DNA from: Alphaproteobacteria bacterium
Lineage (GTDB): Bacteria > Pseudomonadota > Alphaproteobacteria > Rhodobacterales > Rhodobacteraceae
Reading direction: 5' to 3'
Assembly: GCA_030424865.1 (NCBI GenBank)
Contig: JAUHVR010000014.1
Span: 62,001 to 126,000 of the forward strand
Length of the DNA: 64,000 nucleotides
Under the pieces are notes generated by a model, which made no database searches, had not been told where the DNA came from, and saw only the letters and a program-made list of their open reading frames with translations. Of this stretch, positions 53,424 through 62,005 are shown one piece after another. Position 1 is the first letter of the stretch. Each line of letters begins with the position of its first letter. The translations under genes were made by a program, and so were the position numbers.

Positions 53424-53591
53424 ATGATCGTAATTCTGATGGCCATCGCAGGTGGCGTGATCGGCGGATTGACCGCCAAGCGCCGCAAGGGCAACCGGCT
53501 GGACATCGCGCAATATGCCGCCGTCTATGGCATTGCCTTTGCGATCCTTGGCCTGATCCTGACGATCGCGATTGAAAAACTGGTGTTTTAA
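53424..53591 (+). CDS. Small membrane protein
   Basis: A 55-aa protein with two hydrophobic segments (IVILMAIAGGVIGGLTA and YGIAFAILGLILTIAIEKL) separated by a basic stretch (KRRKGNRLD), a hairpin-like inner-membrane topology. GGGAG lies upstream of the ATG. It sits between the lipoprotein and VWA genes in the MoxR cluster; conserved small proteins in this place are plausible, function unknown. Confidence 0.7.
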   Translation: MIVILMAIAGGVIGGLTAKRRKGNRLDIAQYAAVYGIAFAILGLILTIAIEKLVF

Positions 53592-53605
53592 GCCAGACTG
53601 CCCCC

Positions 53606-54790
53606 ATGTTTGTTCCCTTCTTCGAAAACCTGCGAAACGCCAAGGTGCCGGTGTCACTGCGCGAATACCTGACGTTTCTCGAAGGCATGAAGGCCGGGCT
53701 TGCCACCTATGATGTCGAGGCGTTCTACTTCCTGGCCCGCGCAGCCATGGTCAAGGACGAGCGCAACATCGACAAGTTCGACCGCGCCTTTGCGGCGACC
53801 TTCGAGGGGCTGGAAAACATCTCGGTCGAGCAGGTGATCCAGGCGGTCGATCTACCCGCCGACTGGCTGGAAAAGCTGGCCGAAAAGCACCTGAGCGCCG
53901 AGGAAAAGGCCGAGATCGAGGCCCTGGGCGGGTTCGACAAGCTGATGGAGACGCTGAAACAGCGGCTTGAAGAGCAGAAAGGCCGCCATCAGGGGGGCAG
54001 CAAGTGGATTGGCACCGCGGGGACCTCTCCGTTCGGGGCCTATGGCTACAACCCAGAAGGCGTGCGCATCGGCCAGAAGGAAAGCCGCCACCAGCGCGCG
54101 GTCAAGGTCTGGGACAAGCGAGAGTTTCGCAATTTCGATGACACGGTCGAACTTGGCACGCGCAACATCAAGGTGGCCCTGAAACGCCTGCGCAACTGGG
54201 CGCGCGAAGGCGCGGCGGACGAGCTGGACCTGGATGGCACCATCCGCGCCACGGCTGAAAACGGTTATCTGGACGTCAAGATGCGGCCCGAGCGGCACAA
54301 CGCCGTCAAGGTGTTGCTGTTCCTCGACGTGGGCGGCTCGATGGACCCGCATATCAAGGTGGTGGAAGAGCTTTTTTCGGCCGCGCGGGCAGAGTTCAAG
54401 CATCTGGAATACTTCTACTTCCACAATTGCCTTTACGAAGGTGTCTGGCGCGACAACCGCCGCCGCTGGAATGCCCAGACACCAACGCATGAGGTGCTGC
54501 GCACCTATGGCTCTGATTACAAATGTATTTTTGTGGGTGACGCCAGCATGTCACCCTATGAAATCGCCTATCCCGGCGGCGCGAATGAACACTGGAACGA
54601 AGAGTCCGGACAGGTCTGGTTGCAGCGTGCGCGCGACCAATGGCCCAGTCACATGTGGATCAACCCCACGCCCGAGCGCCATTGGCAGTACACCCAGTCG
54701 ATCCAGATGATCCGCGAAATCTTTGAGGACCGCATGGTGCCGATGACGCTCAAGGGGATCGAGGCCGGGATGAAAGAGCTGACCCGCTGA
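53606..54790 (+). CDS. VWA-domain protein (CoxE-like)
   Basis: A 394-aa cytoplasmic protein. The N-terminal half is helical; the C-terminal VWA domain starts at about 233 with VKVLLFLDVGGSMDPHI, where the MIDAS reads D-x-G-x-S (Asp241, Ser245) instead of D-x-S-x-S. It is the probable partner of the MoxR ATPase encoded upstream, and such pairs mature metalloenzymes or remodel complexes. The target is not visible here. Confidence 0.88.
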   Translation: MFVPFFENLRNAKVPVSLREYLTFLEGMKAGLATYDVEAFYFLARAAMVKDERNIDKFDRAFAATFEGLENISVEQVIQAVDLPADWLEKLAEKHLSAEEKAEIEALGGFDKLMETLKQRLEEQKGRHQGGSKWIGTAGTSPFGAYGYNPEGVRIGQKESRHQRAVKVWDKREFRNFDDTVELGTRNIKVALKRLRNWAREGAADELDLDGTIRATAENGYLDVKMRPERHNAVKVLLFLDVGGSMDPHIKVVEELFSAARAEFKHLEYFYFHNCLYEGVWRDNRRRWNAQTPTHEVLRTYGSDYKCIFVGDASMSPYEIAYPGGANEHWNEESGQVWLQRARDQWPSHMWINPTPERHWQYTQSIQMIREIFEDRMVPMTLKGIEAGMKELTR

Positions 54791-54994
54791 TCTGTAGGCG
54801 AGCTGACGCGGCTCAATTCCCGCGACAAAGTCATTGCACGGTGCGTCAATCCCGCACATGCTGGGCCAATGGTGCCGCTGGAACACGCCCAAGCGCCAGC
54901 GGGAACATGGCGACCCGTCGCGAATTGCAAACGATCCGGTGTCATCAGTGATGGATTAGCCCACTGCGGACGTGACTTCAGGACAGGAGTTCCC

Positions 54995-55843
54995 ATGCCT
55001 CTGAAATCACTGACCGCGGCTGCCTTGGCCGCAACTTTGACCACAACCGCAGCGATGGCCGATGGCATCGACCAGATGTACGACCCCAATGGCACGTATC
55101 TGGGCGAACTGCAGCTGATTGGCGATGTGACCGACCGTTTCGGTGGATCCTACGCTCTGTTCGATTTTCCCTCTGTCGGACTGAACCTTTATGTCCCGCC
55201 CGAGGCCGTCTATGTCCTGATGACCCGCGACAACCCGATCATTGCAAATCAGACGCCGTTTATCGGGTATTGGGTGGGCTACGCCCCCCAATCCTTTGGC
55301 ACCTGGGCCCCCTGCGCGGCGGGCCACCAGGTGGACCACACCGGCTCCGTCTATGATCTTTACGGTGATCTGCGTCTGACCAACCTGGATCTCTCGCCAT
55401 CCGGCAACCTGAGCTTTCAGATCGACCTCGGATTTTGTGGCGACAGCCCCCAGCAATGGGCCGTCAGCGAAGCCTTTTTCGAAGTCGCAAACCCACCGGC
55501 GCTTGGGCAACCCTTTTGGCCGGACATCAATGAATTCATCCAGATCTGTGGAAACGAACGCGACCTGACAGTACGTGCGCTTGGCTGTTCGCAGGTGATT
55601 TCGCACCCCGAAGCCTCGGACAACCAGCTTTCGAGCGCCTACTGGGGCCGCGCTTATGTACGGTGTGCCGGCGCAACGGCAGACGAGGACATCATCGCAG
55701 ACCTCGTGTCGGCAGCACGGATCGAACCAAGGGAATGGCAAGTCTTTTACCGCGATCAGGGCCATTATGGCGGGCCGATTGACGGCGACGTCACCTTCGA
55801 TCTGCTTGATGCCATCAGAAGCTACGTTAACGCGGGGTGCTGA
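54995..55843 (+). CDS. Secreted protein of unknown function with possible peptidoglycan-binding tail
   Basis: A 282-aa protein with a signal peptide (MPLKSLTAAALAATLTTTAA, cut after AMA). The body is rich in beta-type sequence with several Cys (WAPCAAGHQ, LGFCGDSP, FIQICGNE). The last ~30 residues (QGHYGGPIDGDVTFDLLDAI) recall the repeat of peptidoglycan-binding domains (G-x-Y-x-G-x-I-D-G). No recognisable catalytic motif. AGGAG lies 6 bases before the ATG at 54995. Confidence 0.72.
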   Translation: MPLKSLTAAALAATLTTTAAMADGIDQMYDPNGTYLGELQLIGDVTDRFGGSYALFDFPSVGLNLYVPPEAVYVLMTRDNPIIANQTPFIGYWVGYAPQSFGTWAPCAAGHQVDHTGSVYDLYGDLRLTNLDLSPSGNLSFQIDLGFCGDSPQQWAVSEAFFEVANPPALGQPFWPDINEFIQICGNERDLTVRALGCSQVISHPEASDNQLSSAYWGRAYVRCAGATADEDIIADLVSAARIEPREWQVFYRDQGHYGGPIDGDVTFDLLDAIRSYVNAGC

Positions 55844-55884
55844 ACACCGAATCCGATCCAAGCGAAAGATAAGGAGGATCTTTG

Positions 55885-56805
55885 ATGGCTGACACACTTT
55901 CCCCCTTGGTCGAGACGTCCTGGCTGGCCGATCATCTTGACGATCCCGACCTCCGGATCATCGACGTCCGATGGAAGTTTCGCGAAGTGGATGGCCGGGG
56001 TGTCGGCTATGACGATATCGCCGAGTTTCACGCCGGGCACATTCCGGGGGCGGTTTTTGTCGGCATGGCTTCGGAGCTCGCGGATCCCGATCAGTCGGTG
56101 CCGGACATGATGCTGCCGGCCGAGGCTTTTGCAGCCGTCATGCGCCGCCTGGGTGTCAGCAATGACACGCATGTGGTGGTTTATGACGATTCCGGACTGC
56201 CCCTTGCGGCCGCGCGCCTTTGGTGGGCCCTGACCCGTTATGGCCACGAACGGGTTCAGGTGCTGAACGGCGGATTGCAGCAATGGACCCTCGAAGGACG
56301 TCCCGTTTCGCAGCAGGCCGTCGAGGTGCCCGCCGGATCCTTTCAGGCGCGGCCACGGCCGGAATGGGTGGCATCAAAGGCGGATGTGCTTGCGGCCATC
56401 GACGATCCTGACACCAAGATCGTGGACTTTCTGCCAAATGACCTATTCCGCGGAGAGGGAACGCATGCCTGGGGCGGACGCTCTGGACATGTTCCGACAG
56501 CTTGCAACATTCCGGCCATTTCAAACATTGATCCGGCGATGGCCATGACGCCCATCGCGGAACGCGCTGCTAAGATGAAGGAAAGAGGATCGTTTCGCCT
56601 GGGCGAAGAAAAGGACCTGATGGCGCATTATCGCGGCAAGGGGCTGGACCCGGACGGCCCGGTCATCGCCTATTGCGGACGGGGCATCGCCGCATCCTGC
56701 GGGATGCTGACGATGCGCCACCTCGGGTTTCAAAACATTCGGCTGTACGACGGATCATGGGCGGAATGGAGCGCGGACGAAAGCTTGCCGGTCGAGACGG
56801 GCTAG
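55885..56805 (+). CDS. sseA: 3-Mercaptopyruvate sulfurtransferase / thiosulfate sulfurtransferase
   Basis: A 306-aa double-rhodanese enzyme transferring sulfur from 3-mercaptopyruvate or thiosulfate. The first, inactive rhodanese domain has VETSWLADHLDDPDLRIIDV. The second carries the catalytic Cys at about 264 in VIAYCGRGIAAS; the loop CGRGIA differs from both CGSGVTA (mercaptopyruvate) and CRKGVTA (thiosulfate), so donor preference is open. AAGGAGG is 8 bases before the chosen ATG. Confidence 0.92.
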   Translation: MADTLSPLVETSWLADHLDDPDLRIIDVRWKFREVDGRGVGYDDIAEFHAGHIPGAVFVGMASELADPDQSVPDMMLPAEAFAAVMRRLGVSNDTHVVVYDDSGLPLAAARLWWALTRYGHERVQVLNGGLQQWTLEGRPVSQQAVEVPAGSFQARPRPEWVASKADVLAAIDDPDTKIVDFLPNDLFRGEGTHAWGGRSGHVPTACNIPAISNIDPAMAMTPIAERAAKMKERGSFRLGEEKDLMAHYRGKGLDPDGPVIAYCGRGIAASCGMLTMRHLGFQNIRLYDGSWAEWSADESLPVETG

Positions 56806-56904
56806 CCGATTTTCGCAGAACGCCGCTCCGCGCCAGTCGATACAGCCTCGGCAGGCACAGACCCGTCCCAAACATCCGGGCTGGACACCGTCTTCAAGCG
56901 CAAA

Positions 56905-56934
56905 CAAAAAAGCGGGGCAGCCCCCTGCCCCGCT
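56905..56934 (-). terminator. Rho-independent terminator of the RTX/Hint gene
   Basis: A perfect 10-bp stem (AGCGGGGCAG / CTGCCCCGCT) with a CCCC loop, followed on the minus strand by TTTTTTGTTTG, 72 bases after the stop of the large gene. Confidence 0.88.
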
Positions 56935-57006
56935 CCCAGCGACTCTGATTGTCCCCCGGCCTTTGGGGGCTGCCCCACCAGCCCCGGCCTGTGAGCCGCC
57001 TTAGCC

Positions 57007-59958
57007 TTAGCGCGTCAGAAGCGCGGCTTCGTGCTTTTTCAGCGAACGGCGGGCCGATTGATATGCCTCCAGCCCTTCGGCCTCGGCCAGTTCCGGGAAC
57101 AGTTCCAGGATTTCCTGACGCTGGGCATTGCCGATGCCCTTGAGGCTGTAGTCACCCGGCTGGAAGCTTTCCGTCCAGGCGCCGTTCGACAGAACCACTT
57201 CGTGGCGGTCGAACATGATGTGGATATAGGTGACACCCAAAGTGCCCACCTCGTTCACACCTTCAAGACCGGTCAGGTGTTTGGCCGCCGCCAGAACTTC
57301 GTTTTCTTCGAAATACAGGGCGGTCTTGTCGTTGTTCACCAGCACGCGGTGGTTCGGCGAGACCAGCAGGTCATGCTCGGGCAGGTTGTCGCCAAGCGCG
57401 CCCTTCTGGATCAGAACCGGACGCAGGTGCGGGTTGCGGGCCAATTCGTGGCCGCTCAGCTCCTTGGCACCAGCCCAACGGATTTCCTGAATTCCGTTGT
57501 CGCGGGTGATCACGCGGTCGCCGGGCTTCAGATCCTCGACCAGACGCTCGCCTTCCGGGGTGGCAATCAGGGTGCCGGGGGTAAAGCAGGGCACGATCTG
57601 TTCGATGTTTTCAAAGTCCATCGTGCCGGTCACGTCACCCGCACCGTTCAGGAATTCGACGGTGCCGTCGATCCCGTTCGAGGGGCGCGCGCCATCGTCG
57701 TCGTCCCTCACGTTGACCAGTCGCCAGTCGACCCCTTCGCGGCCCACACCGGACAGGTCCAGCGTGTCAAAGTCGTCGCCAGTGTTGTTGCCGGTAACAA
57801 AATCCCCGGCGCCTTCCGAGGCCGAGCTTACGATGATCAGGTCACGATCCGCGCCGCCGTCGATGCTGTCAACGCCCGCATCACCGTTCAGCGTGTCGTC
57901 GCCCTGGCCACCCAGCAGCGTGTCGTCGTCGTTGCCGCCGTGCAGTTCGTCTTCGTCGATGCCACCGTCAAGCGTGTCTTCGCCACTGTCACCATACAGC
58001 GTGTCATCATCGTCGCCGCCCAGGATCAGGTCGTTGCCGGTTTCACCGTCCAGGAAGTCGCGGTCGTTCTCGGTGTTGACGTCGATGTCGTCGGTCAGCT
58101 CGAGGCTGGCAATGTTCGAGCCATCCAGCGTGTCGTTGCCCTGTCCACCGTCCAGCGTGTCGGACCCGTGCGAACCGATCAGAGAGTCGTCGCCCTGGCC
58201 ACCCATGATCAGGTCATCGTCGATGCCGCCGTCCAGCGTGTCGTTTTCGCCACCGCCGTCGATGGTGTCGCGGTCATCACCGGTCTCAATGTAGTCATTG
58301 CCCCGGTTGCCTTCGACATAGTCGCGGCCATCCTCCTGGTTCGGATCGCTGTCAAACCCAAGGCTGTTCAGCAGAGTTCCCGAGGCGAAAGCCGGATCGT
58401 CGCCAACGTAGTCGGAAAAGGTGTTGGTGCCCGCGATGATCGTGTCGTCACCGGTCCGGCCATAGATGGTGTCAGCGCCCTGAATGTCGAAAAGGCTGTC
58501 GTTGCCGCCACCCAGTTCGACCAGGTCATCGTCGATGCCCGGCAGAACGGTGTCGTCACCGCTGCCCGCATTGATCGTGTCGTCGTCGTCACCTGTCGCA
58601 ATCGAATCCGCACCCGTGGTGCCGTCAACACTGTCCAGATCGTTTGCGGGATCGGGATCCTCGTCCAGACCGTCCAACGGATCAAGCGCCTGATCGGCCG
58701 GGTCAACCGGGAAGACATCGGTGTCGATCCGCGGATCTTCCTCGACCGTCACGGTCACCAGACCGGTGTCGCTGTCCCCCGAGCTGTCCGAGATGTCGTA
58801 TTCAAAGGTGTCGTCGCCAAAGAAACCGGCATCGGGCGTGTAGGTCACCGTGCCGTCGCCGTTGTCGACGACATAGCCATTGGCCGGATCGGTCAGGAAG
58901 GTGATGGTCAGCGGGTCGCCATCGGGATCGCTGTCGTTGGCGGTCACGTCGATGATGACCGGGGTTCCCAGGCCGGTGGTTGCGGTATCGTCCTCGGCCA
59001 CCGGGGGGCTGTTCGGATCTTCCACGTCCACGGTCACGATGGCGGTGTCGCTGTTCCCGGCAGGATCCGAGATGTCGTATTCAAAGGTGTCGGTGCCGAT
59101 GAACCCGGGATCGGGCGTATAGGTCACGGTGCCGTCGCCATTGTCGACCACCGAGCCATTGGCCGGATCGGTCAGGAAGGTCACGGTCAGCGCGCCGCCT
59201 TCGGGGTCGCTGTCGTTGTCGGTTACGTCGATGACGATCGCGGTGTCCAGATCTGTGCTGGCGAAATCGTCAACCGCATCGGGGTCGAGGTTTTCCTCTT
59301 CCACATCGACGGTCGAGAATTCGATATCGCTGATCAAGGCACCTTGCTGCGCCGTGCCACCGTTTTCATAGACGATCTCAATACGCGAGACTGGTCCAGC
59401 GATCTCGACCAGAAGCGAGCCATCTTCGCCGGTGAACGCGGTTTCGGTCGTGCCGGTCGCCGTGCCGCCCGCCTCGGTCGCGGCGCCGCTCGAGGTCATG
59501 ATGACCGGAACGGCGTTGCCGTCAGCGTCGTACGCCAGGACCGTGACATTGTCCTCAAAGGACAGACCCGCGCCGTCAAGGCCGCCCAGGTCTTCGCCAT
59601 TCGGGTCGGCGTCCACATCCGACAGCCGGAACGCGACGTTCTGAACGCTGTCGGTGTACAGGGTCGTGTCCAGCGATCCGAATGTCAGAACAGTGGTCGA
59701 GGTCGGAGAAACGCCACCGCCATCCCCCCCTTCGCCAAACAGCTTCAGCCAGGAGTTCGGATCAAAGGTTTCGCCCGGTGCGACGTAGCCATCCACATTG
59801 AAGGTAAAGGCCTGCGCGGCGATGTCCTGCGAAGAGAATGCGATCTCGACGCCGACGCCACCTGTATCCACCGTGATCGGCGCGCCGCCGGAAGTGCCAT
59901 CTTCGAGGGGCGTCCCGTATGCGCCGAGCAGCCCCCAATCCAAAACCAAATCAGCCAT
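57007..59958 (-). CDS. Large RTX protein with cadherin-like repeats and C-terminal Hint domain
   Basis: A 983-aa acidic protein, probably secreted by a type I system, which is not encoded in the window. Residues 1-220 form an unassigned beta-rich region. Two near-identical cadherin/tandem-95-like repeats follow (about 227-312 and 319-406; TVTYTPDPGFIGTDTFEYDI). Then come RTX calcium-binding nonapeptides (about 445-700; GGQGDDTLNGD, GGIDEDELHGG). A Hint domain begins at Cys791 (CFTPGTLIATPEGERLVEDL) with SPNHRVL, typical of Hint_2 modules. The ATG at 59958 is where MADLVLDWGL starts. Adhesion or surface function is likely; self-cleavage is possible. Confidence 0.9.
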   Translation of the reverse strand: MADLVLDWGLLGAYGTPLEDGTSGGAPITVDTGGVGVEIAFSSQDIAAQAFTFNVDGYVAPGETFDPNSWLKLFGEGGDGGGVSPTSTTVLTFGSLDTTLYTDSVQNVAFRLSDVDADPNGEDLGGLDGAGLSFEDNVTVLAYDADGNAVPVIMTSSGAATEAGGTATGTTETAFTGEDGSLLVEIAGPVSRIEIVYENGGTAQQGALISDIEFSTVDVEEENLDPDAVDDFASTDLDTAIVIDVTDNDSDPEGGALTVTFLTDPANGSVVDNGDGTVTYTPDPGFIGTDTFEYDISDPAGNSDTAIVTVDVEDPNSPPVAEDDTATTGLGTPVIIDVTANDSDPDGDPLTITFLTDPANGYVVDNGDGTVTYTPDAGFFGDDTFEYDISDSSGDSDTGLVTVTVEEDPRIDTDVFPVDPADQALDPLDGLDEDPDPANDLDSVDGTTGADSIATGDDDDTINAGSGDDTVLPGIDDDLVELGGGNDSLFDIQGADTIYGRTGDDTIIAGTNTFSDYVGDDPAFASGTLLNSLGFDSDPNQEDGRDYVEGNRGNDYIETGDDRDTIDGGGENDTLDGGIDDDLIMGGQGDDSLIGSHGSDTLDGGQGNDTLDGSNIASLELTDDIDVNTENDRDFLDGETGNDLILGGDDDDTLYGDSGEDTLDGGIDEDELHGGNDDDTLLGGQGDDTLNGDAGVDSIDGGADRDLIIVSSASEGAGDFVTGNNTGDDFDTLDLSGVGREGVDWRLVNVRDDDDGARPSNGIDGTVEFLNGAGDVTGTMDFENIEQIVPCFTPGTLIATPEGERLVEDLKPGDRVITRDNGIQEIRWAGAKELSGHELARNPHLRPVLIQKGALGDNLPEHDLLVSPNHRVLVNNDKTALYFEENEVLAAAKHLTGLEGVNEVGTLGVTYIHIMFDRHEVVLSNGAWTESFQPGDYSLKGIGNAQRQEILELFPELAEAEGLEAYQSARRSLKKHEAALLTR
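58741..59280 (-). repeat. Two direct repeats coding for cadherin-like domains
   Basis: Copies at about 59023-59280 and 58741-59004 share long stretches, for example the codons for DPANG-x-VVDNGDGTVTYTP and DTFEYDIS. They represent a recent in-frame domain duplication. Confidence 0.8.
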
Positions 59959-60781
59959 CGTTTGACCCTTTACATACAGACGGGGGTTCGCCCCATGCCA
60001 CACACGCGGCGGCGACACACAAACGTCGCCCGTAACTTCTATTTTCCAATGCCTGCAAAGAAGCGAAGTGGCCTGCGGTGTTATGATCCTGTAAATCAGC
60101 CAGTCAGGATCAAGCAGTTGCGGCTGGACCGGTCGCCCGAATCCTCGCGTCACTCCGCATCCTTCCGGACACGTCTCAGTTCAGCGGCCGCCCCCGTGGC
60201 CTATTTCTGTCACCCCCCAGTTGGGCTGGTCATAGTGATACGGGCGCTGCCGGTCCCGAGAAAGAGGAAAATGTCCGAAAAGTGTTCAGCATCGGCAAAT
60301 CTTCGCCTTAAAGTGGCGGACTTTCCCGGCCGAAGCGTCTCGGAATGACGTCAATTGTTTCCGTTTTTTCTATTCGTTCGCGGAATTTCGGCGTTTTTCC
60401 GGGCTTATGATCCATCCTGAACCGAATTCACCCAAATGTTGTCCGCGATTTGGAAACAGTGACGGGGTCGCCCGATTTGACAAAGCCGCAAACCGATTGT
60501 TCGGGCAAAATTGTGGCACGTTGTTCCAACGCGGGAACCAATTCCATCGGGCAGACCGGATTGGCCACGGATTTATCCTTGTTTTCGCTGGCCGATTTCG
60601 AATCGCAATTGTGCTAAATAATCCGAATTAACAGTTCATTTATCTACACGTTCTTTTTGGCGATGCACCCCGCATTCTATGGTCGCCCGGATTGCCGTCA
60701 GCCATGACTGCGCCACGCTGGGCCCAATCGCGATGGAATGCCAAAGGCACACCAAAGTCATCAGTTTTGGTTGGGATTTCG
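59959..60781. other. Long gene-free stretch upstream of the RTX/Hint gene
   Basis: About 820 bases between the RTX gene and tRNA-Pro. A 74-codon frame at 60407-60631 is not convincing. The part from about 60340 to 60660 is visibly AT-richer than the rest and carries one DnaA-box-like 9-mer (TTATCTACA near 60650). This is unusually long for this compact chromosome and may hold the RTX promoter and a small RNA I cannot identify. Confidence 0.5.
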
Positions 60782-60858
60782 TGGTCGGGACGGCAAGATT
60801 CGAACTTGCGACCCCCTGTACCCAAAACAGGTGCGCTACCAGACTGCGCTACGCCCCG
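60782..60858 (-). tRNA. tRNA-Pro (anticodon TGG)
   Basis: A 77-base cloverleaf on the minus strand: acceptor arm CGGGGCG / CGTCCCG (one G-U pair), D-arm GCGCAGTCTGGTAGCGC, anticodon arm CCTGT-TTTGGGT-ACAGG with TGG, T-arm GCAAGTTCGAATCTTGC, and an encoded CCA end. Confidence 0.96.
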
Positions 60859-60906
60859 ACTAGAGCCCCGCTTTAGCGGTCCGTGCCCGGAATGAAAAGA
60901 GCAAAA

Positions 60907-61395
60907 TTACCCCGTCGGACACGGCCACGCAGCCAAACTTTGCAAGATTGCCGGATGGCGCAGTTGCGTCCCTTTTCCGATCCCCAGAACAGAGGCCATG
61001 CCGCCATTGATCTCAAGGACGAACTGCAGGTTTCGACCGCCGTTGATGTGGGTCAGGTCTTGGGGCACGGCGTTTTCATGAACATGCCGCACCACTCCGC
61101 TGGCGTCCGCAAAGATCATGTCCAGCGGGATCAGGGTGTTCTTCATCCAGAATGTCAGGGACTGGGGCCTGTCATACACAAACAGCATGCCGGCTGACCG
61201 CGCCATATGTTCACGGAACATAAGCCCCTGCGCGCGTGATTGCTGTGTATCTGCGACCTCGACGGTGAACCCCGCCTGCCCCCAGGCGCCCCGAAGGTCG
61301 ACGCGGTCCTCGGCGCAGGCCGCCCAAAGCGGTGACCCCAGCCCGAAAACCGCAAGAAAAAAGATGATCAGACGTTGGCCACGTCCCACGAACAC
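60907..61395 (-). CDS. DUF192 family secreted protein
   Basis: A 162-aa protein with an N-terminal signal peptide (RLIIFFLAVFGLGSPLWA) and the DUF192 core: RAQGLMFREHMARSAGMLFV, LTFWMKNTLIPLDMIFAD, and FVLEINGGMASVLGIGKG. The function of the family is unknown. It starts at a GTG and overlaps the cold-shock gene by 28 bases, an unusually long overlap; a second GTG two codons later is possible. Confidence 0.88.
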   Translation of the reverse strand: MFVGRGQRLIIFFLAVFGLGSPLWAACAEDRVDLRGAWGQAGFTVEVADTQQSRAQGLMFREHMARSAGMLFVYDRPQSLTFWMKNTLIPLDMIFADASGVVRHVHENAVPQDLTHINGGRNLQFVLEINGGMASVLGIGKGTQLRHPAILQSLAAWPCPTG

Positions 61396-61919
61396 ACCTC
61401 GATCGCCATCAGGCCCCGTTTCCCGTCAATGATCCGCACGGCCAAGGCCTCGCCCGGTTGCAGGTCGCTCAGACCTGAACGGCGCAGAACCTCAACGTGG
61501 ATAAAAACATCCTGTGCATTTCCAAAGACATTGGCGAAGCCAAAGCCCTTTGCCTTGTCGAACCATTTCACCCGCGCAGGCATGAGTTCAGCATCCTGGA
61601 ACGCGCCGGGATCGAGGTCTTCGAAATCCGCCAATGGCAATTCGGCAGATCCCTCCGGGGGCTCAATACTCAGCACCTCGGTGGCTTGGACCCCCCGATC
61701 GGTCTTTTGGACCTGTATCACCACGCGGGCAGCGTCTGCGACCGAACTCTGCCCAAAGTTTCGCAACACATTGGCGTGCAAAAGAATATCAGGCCCACCC
61801 TCATCGGCTATAACAAAGCCGAACCCCTTAACCGGGTCGAACCATTTTATCTTCCCCAGAACACGCCTTGTGTCTGTGTCATGTTGTTTCAACAGTGTTT
61901 CCACTTTATTTATCCCCAC
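61368..61919 (-). CDS. Cold-shock protein with two CSD domains
   Basis: A 183-aa RNA/DNA-binding protein with two cold-shock domains. The first has GKIKWFDPVKGFGFVIADEG (RNP1 KGFGFV) and DILLHANVL (RNP2-like); the second has ARVKWFDKAKGFGFANVF and DVFIHVEVL. An acidic linker (ELPLADFEDLDPGAFQDAEL) joins them. The start is uncertain: GTG at 61919 or GTG at 61904. It is a double-domain form common in alphaproteobacteria. Confidence 0.9.
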   Translation of the reverse strand: MGINKVETLLKQHDTDTRRVLGKIKWFDPVKGFGFVIADEGGPDILLHANVLRNFGQSSVADAARVVIQVQKTDRGVQATEVLSIEPPEGSAELPLADFEDLDPGAFQDAELMPARVKWFDKAKGFGFANVFGNAQDVFIHVEVLRRSGLSDLQPGEALAVRIIDGKRGLMAIEVCSWDVANV

Positions 61920-62005
61920 AATAGGTGTGCGCCATGTGCGGGTTAATTTGCAAGGGCAAAAATCCGAGACTGCTCAATGTGTTGACATTTCACGTCACAT
62001 GAATG

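Noticed and set aside
57031-60348. Plus-strand open frame of 1105 codons opposite the RTX/Hint gene
   Set aside because: It is antisense to clear RTX, cadherin-like and Hint domains; GC-rich GAC/GGC-type repeats leave the complementary frame open. No family features of its own.
60407-60631. 74-codon frame upstream of tRNA-Pro
   Set aside because: No ribosome site, and composition unlike the neighbouring genes.
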